Source: CAWELS01 sp964468205
Lineage (GTDB): Bacteria > Acidobacteriota > Terriglobia > Bryobacterales > Bryobacteraceae
Length of the DNA: 64,000 nucleotides
NCBI GenBank assembly: GCA_964468205.1
Contig: CAYXVG010000001.1
Location: 1-64,000 of the forward strand
Reading direction: 5' to 3'
In this document: positions 1-8,032 of the stretch, piece by piece
Position numbering within the stretch: position 1 is the first letter of the stretch
Layout of the letters: every line of letters begins with the position of its first letter
The notes under the pieces: model-generated
Databases searched by the model: none
What the model was told of the DNA's origin: nothing
The model's input: only the letters and a program-made list of their open reading frames with translations
Position numbers and translations under genes: made by a program

Positions 1-99
1 CGGCGATATCACCGAAACGTTTTTTCACGAAATCAACCGGTTGGGAGCGAACACTGCCGTCATGGCCGGCACACACGCAGTGGCCAGGAGAATTAGAAA
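1..99 (+). other. Left window edge, possible 3' end of a cut gene
   Basis: All three forward frames are open from the window edge through this short stretch, so the sequence cannot show which one is coding. One frame stops at 94-96, three bases before the next gene's ATG, an arrangement usual in phage-type operons. Another frame runs on to 158-160 and looks more protein-like. The purine-rich AGGAG at about 86-90 probably serves as ribosome binding site for the gene at 100. Confidence 0.3.
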
Positions 100-780
100 A
101 TGCCCCGAATCTGCACAGCCTGTAGACACCCTCGGCGAGACGAAATCGACCGTCTCTTGATCGACGGCGAGTCCGTCCCAGGGATCGCTCGTCAGTTCGA
201 TCTGACCTGTTCGGCGCTCTACCGGCACAAATCTGAACACGTCATGCGGGTCCTTGAGAGAGCTGTCGAGCGGCGGAAGGTCGAGGTGCAGGACCGTCTC
301 TTCGACTTCGCCATCACCCGCCACGAGAACCGCCTACAGGCTCAGCAGGAACGTTGGGTTGCCATGCTGGAACTTCGGCGGGCGCGTGCTGAGGCCAATG
401 CCGACTTGCCCGGAGGTGAAACGGGTCTCGTTGTTCGGCGTAGGCGAAAGGTCGGAGATGAGGTTGTCGACGAAGCTGTTTTCGATCACGCCTACGCACG
501 GGAAATTCGCGAGTTGGAGAAGCATACCTCTCAAGAGTCCGGCCAGTGGCACGATCCAAGATCCAGCGCGACGGGTGGTACAGGGACGGTCATCATCGTC
601 CAGCCGCAGCTTCCAGAGCACCTGAAGCGGCGAGAATTACCCGTCGCGGCGATCGTGCAGCACCCAGACGGGCGGCCAACCGGCTGGCAAGAGCCCGACG
701 AGGAGCCAATGGAGATTGAAGCAGAGCCCGTGGAGTGCGAGCCGGTATCAGGAACGTTCGACATCAGCGAGTTGGAGTAG
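100..780 (+). CDS. Helix-turn-helix protein of a mobile element (terminase small subunit-like)
   Basis: A 226-residue protein. It begins with a Cys-x2-Cys pair at residues 5-8, followed by a helix-turn-helix-like segment (about residues 25-45, containing GIARQFDLTCSALYRHK), the pattern of phage small terminase or resolvase-like DNA-binding domains. The middle is charged and probably helical. The C-terminus is Glu/Pro-rich and acidic. It lies just upstream of a small basic protein and an integrase, so I infer an accessory gene of the integrated element. The exact function is not recognised; small terminase subunit and transcriptional regulator are both possible. The start is supported by AGGAG about ten bases upstream. 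Confidence 0.7.
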   Translation: MPRICTACRHPRRDEIDRLLIDGESVPGIARQFDLTCSALYRHKSEHVMRVLERAVERRKVEVQDRLFDFAITRHENRLQAQQERWVAMLELRRARAEANADLPGGETGLVVRRRRKVGDEVVDEAVFDHAYAREIRELEKHTSQESGQWHDPRSSATGGTGTVIIVQPQLPEHLKRRELPVAAIVQHPDGRPTGWQEPDEEPMEIEAEPVECEPVSGTFDISELE

Positions 781-798
781 GCTTAGCCAAGATTACCC

Positions 799-828
799 TT
801 GACTGGGGCCATGACATCGGTCTATATT
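799..828 (+). promoter_or_regulatory. Sigma70-like promoter for the integrase genes
   Basis: TTGACT (799-804) and TATATT (823-828) are separated by 18 bases, each matching the sigma70 consensus at five of six positions. Transcription would start near 835, about 16 bases before the ATG at 851. The promoter would drive the small basic gene and the integrase that follows four bases later. Confidence 0.6.
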
Positions 829-838
829 TGCTTAGACC
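819..838. repeat. Inverted repeat over the -10 box, possible operator
   Basis: GGTCTA (819-824) and TAGACC (833-838) form a perfect six-base inverted repeat with an eight-base centre. It overlaps the -10 hexamer and the expected start point of the promoter at 799-828. A repressor bound here would block expression of the integrase unit. The repressor is not identified. Confidence 0.4.
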
Positions 839-850
839 CCGAGTAAGCTT

Positions 851-1060
851 ATGGAACGGACAACGCCAATCATTCCCGAAAGCGTGATGCAGTTCTTTCG
901 AGAGCAGGGACGCATCGGCGGCTTGAAGGGAGGCGCCGAGGGCGGGCGACGCGCAGCGGCCGGCATGACGCCGGACCAACGCCGCCAGCGCGCGCACAAG
1001 GCGGCCGCGGCATCGGCGAAGGTACGGAGGGAGAAGGCCGGCCAGAAGAAGGGAGAGTAA
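851..1060 (+). CDS. Small basic Gly/Ala/Arg-rich protein next to the integrase
   Basis: A 69-residue protein. From about residue 21 it carries a run of the GGxKGG...MTPDQRRQRAHKAA type, resembling the short basic motif GG-x-A-x(n)-TPEERREIARKAA seen in many small proteins of phages and integrative elements. The high Lys/Arg/Ala content suggests nucleic acid binding, which is inference. It stops four bases before the integrase start, so the two are surely co-transcribed from the promoter at 799-828. A role as excisionase or regulator is possible but not shown. Confidence 0.65.
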   Translation: MERTTPIIPESVMQFFREQGRIGGLKGGAEGGRRAAAGMTPDQRRQRAHKAAAASAKVRREKAGQKKGE

Positions 1061-1064
1061 CGCA

Positions 1065-2219
1065 ATGGCGATTTATCAACCAAAATGGAAGGACAAGAAT
1101 ACCGGAGAGGTTCGCCAGTCTTCAACGTGGTGGTACGAGTTCACGTTTGCCGGGAAGCGGATCCGAGAGAGCGCAAAGACGACCAGGAAGACTCTTGCCC
1201 GGGAGGCTGAGAAGAGACGCCGGCTTGAATTGGAGCGGGCTCTTTCAGGGATGCCGGTTGAGCAGAAGGGGAACCGTATCAAGTCAGTTTCCGAAGTTGT
1301 GAAACCCTACCTCGAAAACTATGCTCTGAACCACCGAGAGAAATCCGTCAGATTCGCGGAACAGCGGCTCGCGCATACCATACGTTTGCTTGGCAACACG
1401 CTCTTGTCCGATCTGACTGAGGCAACCATCCACGGCTATATCAAGACCAGGCAATCGGAGGGTGCATCCGGTCGGACCATCAATATGGAACTCGGTGAAC
1501 TCTCCCGGGCAATCGGCAGGACTTGGCGGGAACTCTGGCCGAAGGTCCGCAAGCTCGAGGAGCGGCACGACGTTGGCAAGGCACTCTCAGCGGACGAAGA
1601 GCAACGACTCTTGGCAGCCGCGACAGGGGAACGGCGCCGACTCATCGGCTTGTTCGTGAGGATCGCTCTCCTTACGGGGATGCGGTCCGGAGAAATTCTG
1701 TCGCTCACTTGGGACCAAATCGACCTTGAACAACATGTAGTTACTGTCGGGAGGGCGAAGTCGACTAGGGGAACCGGCCGGCAGATTCCTATGGGCGGTT
1801 CATTGCTCCAACTGCTCACTACTCATGCCGAGTGGTTCTCTGAACGATTCGGAGAAGTGGAGCCAAGCTACTACGTGTTCCCTTATGGCTCGCCCCTGCC
1901 CACAGATCCCACGCGGCCCATCACGACTGTCAAGAGCGCCTGGAAAACGGTTCGCAACGAGGCGAAGTTGAACTGCCGTCCCCACGATCTGAGGCACACC
2001 GCCGCGACCAAGATGGCCGAAGCTGGGGTTCCCGAATCTACCATGCTGGCGATCATGGGCCACATGAGCCGCGCGATGCTTGAACGGTATTCTCACATCC
2101 GGATGCAGGCCAAACGAGCCGCCGTCGAAGCCCTACAGTTCGCTGACGTAGCGCAGCCGGTTTCAGTTGGAGTCCCCAAAGAATCCCCCAAAGTCACACA
2201 ATTCACGGTTGTGCAGTAA
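1065..2219 (+). CDS. Tyrosine site-specific integrase
   Basis: A 384-residue phage-type integrase that cuts and rejoins DNA at an attachment site through a 3'-phosphotyrosine. Residues 1-60 look like an arm-binding domain, 75-165 like a SAM-like core-binding domain, and 170-350 hold the catalytic domain. The catalytic set is visible: Arg207 in TGMRSGE, His308 and Arg310 in HDLRH, His333 in MGHMS and nucleophile Tyr342 in ERYSHI. Length and order are complete, so the enzyme could be active. The gene ends 21 bases from the 3' end of tRNA-Thr, the usual place for such an integrase. The start codon follows the previous stop by four bases. Confidence 0.95.
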   Translation: MAIYQPKWKDKNTGEVRQSSTWWYEFTFAGKRIRESAKTTRKTLAREAEKRRRLELERALSGMPVEQKGNRIKSVSEVVKPYLENYALNHREKSVRFAEQRLAHTIRLLGNTLLSDLTEATIHGYIKTRQSEGASGRTINMELGELSRAIGRTWRELWPKVRKLEERHDVGKALSADEEQRLLAAATGERRRLIGLFVRIALLTGMRSGEILSLTWDQIDLEQHVVTVGRAKSTRGTGRQIPMGGSLLQLLTTHAEWFSERFGEVEPSYYVFPYGSPLPTDPTRPITTVKSAWKTVRNEAKLNCRPHDLRHTAATKMAEAGVPESTMLAIMGHMSRAMLERYSHIRMQAKRAAVEALQFADVAQPVSVGVPKESPKVTQFTVVQ

Positions 2220-2290
2220 TGCGTAAATGATTGAAAAGATTGGAGCCACCCGCCGGGATCGAACCGGCGACCTGCTGATTACGAATCAGC
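2220..2290. other. Probable attachment site region (att) at the tRNA-Thr 3' end
   Basis: Tyrosine integrases often recombine within the 3' half of a tRNA gene and rebuild it. Here the integrase gene ends at 2219 and the tRNA 3' end is at 2241, with the element on the 3' side of the tRNA, as this model requires. The core repeat should lie within about 2241-2290. Its second copy must be left of the window, so the exact limits cannot be read. Confidence 0.45.
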
Positions 2291-2316
2291 CGCTCTACCG
2301 ACTGAGCTAGGGTGGC
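2241..2316 (-). tRNA. tRNA-Thr (anticodon CGU)
   Basis: Folds as a complete cloverleaf on the minus strand. The acceptor stem pairs GCCACCC with GGGTGGC, the D stem GCTC with GAGC, the anticodon stem GCTGA with TCAGC around the loop TTCGTAA (anticodon CGU, codon ACG), and the T stem GCCGG with CCGGC. The 3' CCA is encoded at 2243-2241 and the discriminator base is U. A TAAAAT hexamer on the minus strand at 2340-2335 may be its -10 box. The gene is the presumed integration target of the element at 1-2240. Confidence 0.95.
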
Positions 2317-2403
2317 CCGCAGTGGACTTTTCTCATTTTACTACAGGGATGTTGGGGCAATGTCGCAAACGGGGCGGGAGGGGTGCGTGTTAGCCTATCG
2401 CTT

Positions 2404-2709
2404 ATGAGTTTTCAGAGAGCCGGGGCGGCGGGCGCGGTGCCGCCGGGGGAGATGATGGAAGCGGTGGTTGGAGAGCGGCCGTATGCGGTGTGCAACGTGG
2501 ACGGGGAGTTGTATGTGATCGAAGGCGTCTGCCCGCACCTGGCGGGGCCGCTGGCGCAAGGGGCGTTGCACGGGTACATGGTGGTTTGTCCGTGGCACGC
2601 CTGGGAGTTCGATTGCCGCACGGGGGAGAATGACCGTTCGCCTGAGATAACGGTGCGGTCTGTGCCGGTGAAGGTGAAGGGCGACGATATTTTCATCGAC
2701 GTCGACTAG
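2404..2709 (+). CDS. Rieske-type [2Fe-2S] ferredoxin-like protein
   Basis: A 101-residue single-domain Rieske protein carrying a [2Fe-2S] cluster bound by two Cys and two His. The ligands are visible as CPH (Cys43, His45) and CPWH (Cys62, His65). Small proteins of this kind act as electron carriers for oxygenases or nitrite-reductase-like enzymes; the partner is not evident here. The ATG at 2404 is chosen over an upstream GTG at 2383 because the domain begins right after it. The gene is followed nine bases later by mutM, which suggests co-transcription. There is no signal peptide, so the protein should be cytosolic. Confidence 0.85.
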   Translation: MSFQRAGAAGAVPPGEMMEAVVGERPYAVCNVDGELYVIEGVCPHLAGPLAQGALHGYMVVCPWHAWEFDCRTGENDRSPEITVRSVPVKVKGDDIFIDVD

Positions 2710-2718
2710 GCTCGAGCA

Positions 2719-3489
2719 GTGCCGGAACTTCCAGAAGCCGAGACCATTGTCCGCACGCTAGCACCTCATATTGCAGGGAGGCCGGTGATGGCCGCGGAGT
2801 TTTTGGGGCGGCGTGTCCGGCTCGGCGAAATACCCGAACTCGAGGGGCGCATCGTGCGGGCGGTGACGCGTTACGGAAAGCAGGTAGCTTGGGAACTCGA
2901 CCGAGGGTGGCTCCTATTCCAGCTTCGAATGACCGGGCTGCTGCTGTGGCGCGGCGGCTGCGGGCCTTATACACGGGCGCGGTTCCTGTTTCCGGAAGGG
3001 ACGGTGCGCTTCGATGACATCCGGCAGTTCGGGTCGGTACGCTACCTGGATGCGCGGCCGGATTTCCTGGGGCCGGACCCGCTGGAGATCACGGAGTTGG
3101 ATTTCGCGCGGCGGCTGCGGGCGCGGCGGCGGCAGATCAAACCGCTGCTGCTCGATCAGCTTTTCCTGCGGGGCATTGGCAACATATACGGCGACGAGGC
3201 GCTGCACTTGGCCGGCATCAAGCCAACGGTTCGGGCGTCCCGGCTATCGACGGCGCGGTGCGGGCGGTTGTTAGCGGCTATTCGCCAGATTCTTCAGGCG
3301 GCGATTTCGGCGGGCGGCTCTTCGGTTTCGGACTACTTGGACGCCGCGGGCCGGCCGGGCCTCTACCAGAACGATCATCGCGTCTACGGAAAGGCCGGCC
3401 TGCCTTGTCCGGCTTGCGGTACGACGATCCTCCGTCTCGTGGTCGCCCAGCGCGGGACCCACGTCTGCCCTCGGTGCCAGCGCCGCTAG
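2719..3489 (+). CDS. mutM: Formamidopyrimidine-DNA glycosylase (Fpg/MutM)
   Basis: A base excision repair enzyme that removes 8-oxoguanine and formamidopyrimidines and nicks the abasic site. The GTG start gives MPELPE, placing the catalytic Pro2 and Glu3 at the N-terminus. Lys54 in RYGKQV is the conserved catalytic lysine. The helix-two-turn-helix contains GIGNIYGDEAL (about 152-162), and the C-terminal zinc finger uses Cys230, Cys233, Cys250 and Cys253 with Arg245. At 256 residues it is somewhat short but complete. Its last 212 bases are overlapped on the opposite strand by the C-terminal tail of folP. Confidence 0.95.
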   Translation: MPELPEAETIVRTLAPHIAGRPVMAAEFLGRRVRLGEIPELEGRIVRAVTRYGKQVAWELDRGWLLFQLRMTGLLLWRGGCGPYTRARFLFPEGTVRFDDIRQFGSVRYLDARPDFLGPDPLEITELDFARRLRARRRQIKPLLLDQLFLRGIGNIYGDEALHLAGIKPTVRASRLSTARCGRLLAAIRQILQAAISAGGSSVSDYLDAAGRPGLYQNDHRVYGKAGLPCPACGTTILRLVVAQRGTHVCPRCQRR

Positions 3490-4552
3490 CGTCGCGGGGT
3501 TGCGGAGGCCGCCGGGAAAGCCTCTCCGGCGGACGTTGCTGCGGCGGGCGCGGTTGCGGCGGGCGCTCTTTGGGCGGGACCTCTTGCGCAGGGCGCTGCT
3601 GCGGCGGGCGCTGTTGTGGCGGACGCTTTTGGGATGGGCGTTGTTGCGGGGGACGGCGCTCGGTCCGCCGTGTGGACTCTTCGGTCTGCTCCCGTCTCGG
3701 CAGAGGGATGCTTGCCCGAAGTATGGCGTCGGCGGTTTCCACCACCACCCGCATCTGGCGGACGTCATGCACGCGCACGATGTGGGCGCCCATCAGGATG
3801 GCAGCCGTCACCGCCGCGGCCGTTCCCATCAGCTTGCCTTCCTCGGTCCTCTGATTCAGGAATTGTTTCCGCGACGGGCCGACGGCCAAGGGGAAACCGA
3901 GCTTTGAGAGTATGCCGAGCTTACCCAGTAATTCAGAATTCTGTTCGCCGCGCTTTCCGAAGCCGATGCCGGGATCGAGCACTAACCGTTCGTTCGGGAT
4001 CCTGGCGAGCTGGCACTTTCGCACGCAAGCTTCAAGGTCGTGCGCCACGGTTCCAACGACGTCGTGCAGCGGCGGAAGTTTAGCCCAGGTGTCCGGAGTG
4101 CCACGCATGTGGTTCAGGATAAAGCCGGCGTCATGCTGCAAGATGATTTTCGGCAGCGCCGGATCGAAGGTCAGAGCGCTGGGGTCATTGATGATCTCCG
4201 CGCCGAGTTCCAGGGCTCGCGCCGCCACTCCGGACTTATACGTATCCACCGAAACCGGGACGGCCAGGTTACCCGCGAGACGCCTCAATACCGGTACCAG
4301 ACGCTTGAGCTCTTCTTCCTCATTCAGGCGTTGGGAGCCGGGCCGTGTGGATTCGGCGCCGATATCGATGATGTCCGCGCCTTGATCCTCGAGCTCGAGC
4401 GCCCGGGCGTAGGCGAGATCCGGGTCCAGGTAGCGCCCGCCGTCGGAGAACGAGTCCGGCGTCACATTCAGCACACCCATAATGAGCGTGCGTTCCCCAA
4501 GCTGGATCTCGCGATCCTGAAGCTTCCATTGATAGCGTTTGCGAATCATCAT
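3278..4552 (-). CDS. folP: Dihydropteroate synthase with long Arg/Pro/Gln-rich C-terminal tail
   Basis: Joins p-aminobenzoate to dihydropterin pyrophosphate in folate synthesis. The TIM-barrel motifs are all present in residues 20-283: NVTPDSFSDGG (29-39), DIGAESTRPG (63-72), IINDPSA (120-126), GIGFGK (195-200), GPSRKQFL (225-232) and VHDV (261-264). A normal enzyme ends near residue 283, but this one runs to 424. The extra 140 residues are low complexity: RPPQQ-type repeats to about residue 352, then a basic Arg/Gly/Ser/Pro tail coded antisense to the mutM 3' end. There is no stop before 3278 in this frame, so the extension is real unless a sequencing error hides one. ATG at 4552 overlaps the stop of the upstream GNAT gene. 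Confidence 0.92.
   Translation of the reverse strand: MMIRKRYQWKLQDREIQLGERTLIMGVLNVTPDSFSDGGRYLDPDLAYARALELEDQGADIIDIGAESTRPGSQRLNEEEELKRLVPVLRRLAGNLAVPVSVDTYKSGVAARALELGAEIINDPSALTFDPALPKIILQHDAGFILNHMRGTPDTWAKLPPLHDVVGTVAHDLEACVRKCQLARIPNERLVLDPGIGFGKRGEQNSELLGKLGILSKLGFPLAVGPSRKQFLNQRTEEGKLMGTAAAVTAAILMGAHIVRVHDVRQMRVVVETADAILRASIPLPRREQTEESTRRTERRPPQQRPSQKRPPQQRPPQQRPAQEVPPKERPPQPRPPQQRPPERLSRRPPQPRDASGAGTEGRRGSRAGRPRDGGSSYRKPDKAGRPFRRRDDRSGRGPAGPRRPSSPKPKSRPPKSPPEESGE
3497..3658 (-). repeat. Short tandem repeats coding RPPQQ-type units in folP
   Basis: About 54 codons of imperfect repeats (RPPQQ, RPSQK, RPAQE, RPPQP) code residues 299-352 of the dihydropteroate synthase tail. The repeats fill exactly the space between the mutM stop and the enzyme core, and such units can expand or shrink by slippage. 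Confidence 0.75.
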
Positions 4553-5382
4553 CCGTATTCGAAACCAGCGGTTGCATAAACAAACGAGTTGTCAAACAAC
4601 AGAGGCGCGGCTCCCGCTCTCCCGCGACGAACCATCCGCAGCAGCTTGCGCCGGCAGGAGAAATTAAGATGCTCCGCCAACTCGACGGCGGAGCGATTGT
4701 CCGGGAGCAAGTCCCAGAATACAGTTTCTCTGGGGTGACGGTGGAGAAACCACGCCGCGAGCTGGCGGGCTGTCTCCGGATTGCGGGCCACACAAGGACC
4801 GAAGCTGAGGGCGTTGGCCCCCGGGCGGCCCATGGCGAATCCGTCCGGCAGGGCGGCAGCTTCTCCGCGGGCGAGGTGCGAGAGGATACGGGAGCGCCCG
4901 GCGCCGAATGCGATCTGGTCGAGTTCTGCATGCTGGGTAGGCAACCAAGGTTGTACGGCCGGCCAGCCAGCGGGCTGGGAGCCGCGCTCCGCGATGACGC
5001 TCCAGCGTTCGACGGGGGTTTCGATCTTGAAACCGAGATGTTCGTAGAGGGGAAGGCCCATTTCGGTGGCGTCGAGTTTGATCCAATCGACACGTTGGCG
5101 GTCCAGGTATGTAAGCGCGTGTTCCATGAGGCGCCGCGCCAGTCCCTTCCGGCGATGGGCGGGGTCAGTGAGGACCATGCCGATCCATCCCAGCCGGCTT
5201 CCGAAGCAGACTGCAGTGGCCGTGGCCGCAAGGCGGCCGTCGATGTCTATGCCGAAGCAGCCGGAGGGTTCCAGATGAAGCAAACGCTCCCAATCGGCCG
5301 CGAGCTGGTTCCAGCCGGCGGCTTCGCTGAGGCGCACCGCTCCGGGGATGTCGGTTTGCACGAGCAGACGGATGTCACTCAT
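4549..5382 (-). CDS. GNAT family N-acetyltransferase
   Basis: A 277-residue acetyl-CoA-dependent N-acetyltransferase. The acetyl-CoA loop is seen as HRRKGLARRLM (about 84-94), preceded by the beta4 segment IGMVLTDPAH. The C-terminal half (about 140-277) resembles the second domain of YitH-type two-domain acetyltransferases. The substrate is unknown. I place the start at ATG 5382 (MSDIRLL), which overlaps the stop of the upstream permease by eight bases; a longer open frame would begin at 5451 inside the permease. Its stop overlaps the folP start, so the permease, acetyltransferase and folP genes appear translationally coupled. Confidence 0.8.
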   Translation of the reverse strand: MSDIRLLVQTDIPGAVRLSEAAGWNQLAADWERLLHLEPSGCFGIDIDGRLAATATAVCFGSRLGWIGMVLTDPAHRRKGLARRLMEHALTYLDRQRVDWIKLDATEMGLPLYEHLGFKIETPVERWSVIAERGSQPAGWPAVQPWLPTQHAELDQIAFGAGRSRILSHLARGEAAALPDGFAMGRPGANALSFGPCVARNPETARQLAAWFLHRHPRETVFWDLLPDNRSAVELAEHLNFSCRRKLLRMVRRGRAGAAPLLFDNSFVYATAGFEYG

Positions 5383-6646
5383 AGCGCAAGCATACGATGG
5401 GATCGAGGTTCGCCGCCCGGTTGGCGGGGTAGTAGCCGAAGAAGAGTCCAACGGCGATGGAGATGGTCACGCCAAGTCCTACCCAGAGTGGGGAGAGGGT
5501 GGCCGGGACGCTCTCGACCGTGGACCGCACGACGAGGGCGATCGCGGCCCCGCAGAGGATACCGAGCAAGCCGCCGGTGAGGCTGAGGGTCATCGCCTCG
5601 ATCAGAAACTGGAGCCGGATGTCGGAGCGGCGCGCGCCGATGGCTTTGCGGACGCCGATCTCCGCCGTCCGTTCGGTCACCGAGATTAGCATGATGTTCA
5701 TGACGCCGATACCGCCTACCAGGAGGCCGACCGAGCTGATGACCGAGGTGAGGATTACCAGAGCAGAGGTGAGCTGGGTCCAGAGATCGGCGAGAAAGTC
5801 GGGTTCGAAGAAATCGAAATCGTTTTCCTCGTTAAACGGGACTTTGCGCAGCCGCCGCAGGGCGCCGGTGACTTCGTCGAGAGCCACGGCGGTATCGACT
5901 CCGCGGTCGATCACGAAAGCGATCATGTACTCGCGGACCTCCGGGTAGTGCTTCTGGAAGTTCGTGAGCGGGATCGCCACCATTTGATCGACGCCGGGGC
6001 CGCCGAAGAGTCCCGGGTCTTCCTCGAAAATGCCGATCACTTCGTAGTCACGGCCGTTCAGCCGTGCGGTTTTTCCGAGGGCATCGACGTTCGGGAACAG
6101 CGCTTCGGCAATTGCCTGCCCGATGACCACGACATCGCGGCTGCGATCGAGATCGTAGTCGGAAATAAAACGTCCCTCCTGCACCGAAAAGAGAGGAATG
6201 GCCGCGCCCAATTCGGGCTCTACCGCCCGGAGGATCACGTTATCAACCACCTCCCTGCCGTAACGGATTTCGTTCTGGCGGAAGGCGCCCGGATCGGCGG
6301 GGCCGAATGGCCGGCCGGAGAGCGGCGTCACGGTTTCGAGCGACGGGCACGCCTCGCGGAGGAAGCCGGCATCGGACGGCTCGAAGTACTTTCGCTTGCG
6401 GATCTTCTCCGGCAGCCTTCCGAAACCGGAGCCCATTGCGAAACGAGAAATGTAGTAGGTCCGCGAACCCATCTCCTCGACACGTTGAGCGATGTAACCA
6501 TTGAGGCCGTTGATGATGGCCGCGACCGAAATAACCGAGGTCACGCCGATGACGATACCGAGCACCGTGAGGCCGGAGCGGACCTTGTGCACACGGAGGG
6601 TGTCGAGCGCTACCATCATGTTTTCGTACATCTCGGAGCGCGTCAT
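5375..6646 (-). CDS. MacB-like ABC transporter permease (FtsX family), second copy
   Basis: A 423-residue inner-membrane permease. The first membrane helix (about 22-45) is followed by a large periplasmic MacB-PCD domain (about 46-280), then three membrane helices with the FtsX-type segment TERTAEIGVRKAIGARRSDI. This is the topology of MacB/LolCE permeases, which are mechanotransmission transporters exporting peptides, lipoproteins or lipids and requiring a MacB-type ATPase. No ATPase gene is adjacent. The gene begins two bases after the stop of a related permease, so the two may form a heterodimer. Confidence 0.88.
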   Translation of the reverse strand: MTRSEMYENMMVALDTLRVHKVRSGLTVLGIVIGVTSVISVAAIINGLNGYIAQRVEEMGSRTYYISRFAMGSGFGRLPEKIRKRKYFEPSDAGFLREACPSLETVTPLSGRPFGPADPGAFRQNEIRYGREVVDNVILRAVEPELGAAIPLFSVQEGRFISDYDLDRSRDVVVIGQAIAEALFPNVDALGKTARLNGRDYEVIGIFEEDPGLFGGPGVDQMVAIPLTNFQKHYPEVREYMIAFVIDRGVDTAVALDEVTGALRRLRKVPFNEENDFDFFEPDFLADLWTQLTSALVILTSVISSVGLLVGGIGVMNIMLISVTERTAEIGVRKAIGARRSDIRLQFLIEAMTLSLTGGLLGILCGAAIALVVRSTVESVPATLSPLWVGLGVTISIAVGLFFGYYPANRAANLDPIVCLRYE

Positions 6647-6648
6647 GA

Positions 6649-7875
6649 TCAGTCGCTTCTCAGGGCCTCAACGGGATCGAGCTTCGCGGCGCGGGTGGCC
6701 GGATAGATTCCGAAGAACAGGCCGATTCCGGAGCTCAACGCCACGCCGAGCACGGCGACCCAGGTCTGCACCGACGCCGGGAAATCCGTGAAGGTCTCGA
6801 TCGCCGTCGCGGCGGCGAATCCGAGGGAGATTCCGGCCAAGCCTCCGAGCAGGCACTGCAGGACGCTCTCGGCAAGGAACTGCCGCAAGATGTCGGCTTG
6901 GGTCGCGCCGGCCGCCCGCCGGATACCGATCTCCTTTTTCCGTTCGGTGACACTTACAAGCATGACATTCATGATCACGATGCCGCCGACGATGGCCGAG
7001 ATGGCGCTGACCATGACGAAGACAGTGAAGAAAGCTCCGCTGATGCTCTCCCAGAGGTCGATGTAGCTGGAGGCAGTCCCGATGAAAAAGTCGTCGGGCT
7101 CCCTTGGGCGGAGGCCCCTCCGGCCGCGCAGAATGGTGCGCACTTCGTCCACCGCCTGTTCGAAGATCTCGCCGCCCCCAGCCGCCCGCACCTGAATCGT
7201 AACGGTCCGCCGGGCGCCCATCATGCGGCGATAAGTTCCCATTGGAATCACTACGAAAGTATCCTGGTCCTGGCCGAGGACTGAACCAATAGCCTCGTAC
7301 TGTCCAATGACGGTCAACTCGTGATTGCCGACCCGGATTGTGCGGCCGATGGGATCGACGCCCGAGTACAGATCCTCGGCAATCCGCGAGCCGATCAGGC
7401 ATACCTGCGCGACATGCCGGTCCTCCAGCGGCGAGAAGTAGCGCCCGTGCTCCACCGTGCGGGTGTCGATCCCGGCCATCTCCCATGTCTGACCGATCAA
7501 GCTGGCGTCGGTTAGCTCCTGGTTGCCGGCACGGACGCTAGTGACACTAACAACGGTCGCTCCCACCTGCTGGCAACTCTGGCAGCGCGCGGCCACGGAC
7601 ATCATATCCTCGAACTCGATGTCCTTGTACTTCATCGCCTTCAGGTACTCGTTGAAGTCGGTGGCCGTAAAGGGCATTTTCGATACCTGAAACACGTTTG
7701 TGCCGAGGTTGGCGATCTTTTGTTCCACATACAGGTTGGCGCCCTGGATCAACGTCATGACGGTGATGATGGTCGCGACGCCCATCGTCAAACCGAGGAT
7801 GGTGAGGGCGGCCCGAAGGCGGTGGGTGCGGATTGCATCCATGGAAAGCGCCAGGTTGTCGCGAACCGCAAGCAT
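6649..7875 (-). CDS. MacB-like ABC transporter permease (FtsX family), first copy
   Basis: A 408-residue permease with the same layout as its downstream neighbour: helix 1 near residues 20-42, a periplasmic MacB-PCD domain, and three C-terminal helices with TERKKEIGIRRAAGATQADI. The end EALRSD parallels the CLRYE end of the partner. A pair of Cys residues near 97-100 (CQSC) in the periplasmic domain could form a disulfide. I infer the two permeases work together. The substrate and the ATPase are not shown by this window. Confidence 0.88.
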   Translation of the reverse strand: MLAVRDNLALSMDAIRTHRLRAALTILGLTMGVATIITVMTLIQGANLYVEQKIANLGTNVFQVSKMPFTATDFNEYLKAMKYKDIEFEDMMSVAARCQSCQQVGATVVSVTSVRAGNQELTDASLIGQTWEMAGIDTRTVEHGRYFSPLEDRHVAQVCLIGSRIAEDLYSGVDPIGRTIRVGNHELTVIGQYEAIGSVLGQDQDTFVVIPMGTYRRMMGARRTVTIQVRAAGGGEIFEQAVDEVRTILRGRRGLRPREPDDFFIGTASSYIDLWESISGAFFTVFVMVSAISAIVGGIVIMNVMLVSVTERKKEIGIRRAAGATQADILRQFLAESVLQCLLGGLAGISLGFAAATAIETFTDFPASVQTWVAVLGVALSSGIGLFFGIYPATRAAKLDPVEALRSD

Positions 7876-8032
7876 TGGCCGGTCGAGTATTCCGAATTCC
7901 GTTCCAGTCGATTCTCAGGGGGTTATCGACAGCCAACGGCAGGCTGCCGCGCGGCGGTTCGGTGAACCGGGGCGTCCTTGAGTACTTTCTCTATTCTACG
8001 AGTAGTGTTCGGCAACGGAGGCGGAACCAGAA

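Noticed and set aside
3258..3854. Plus-strand frame through the folP repeats, rich in Gly, Cys and Arg
   Set aside because: It is a mirror of the RPPQQ repeats and has no start context.
4669..5580. Long plus-strand open frame of about 300 codons antisense to the acetyltransferase gene
   Set aside because: GC-rich codon positions create long open frames on the opposite strand; the sequence has no recognisable motifs and its opposite strand carries clear GNAT signatures.
5948..6706. 252-codon plus-strand frame antisense to a MacB-like permease
   Set aside because: Shadow of the permease frame; rich in charged residues without domains.
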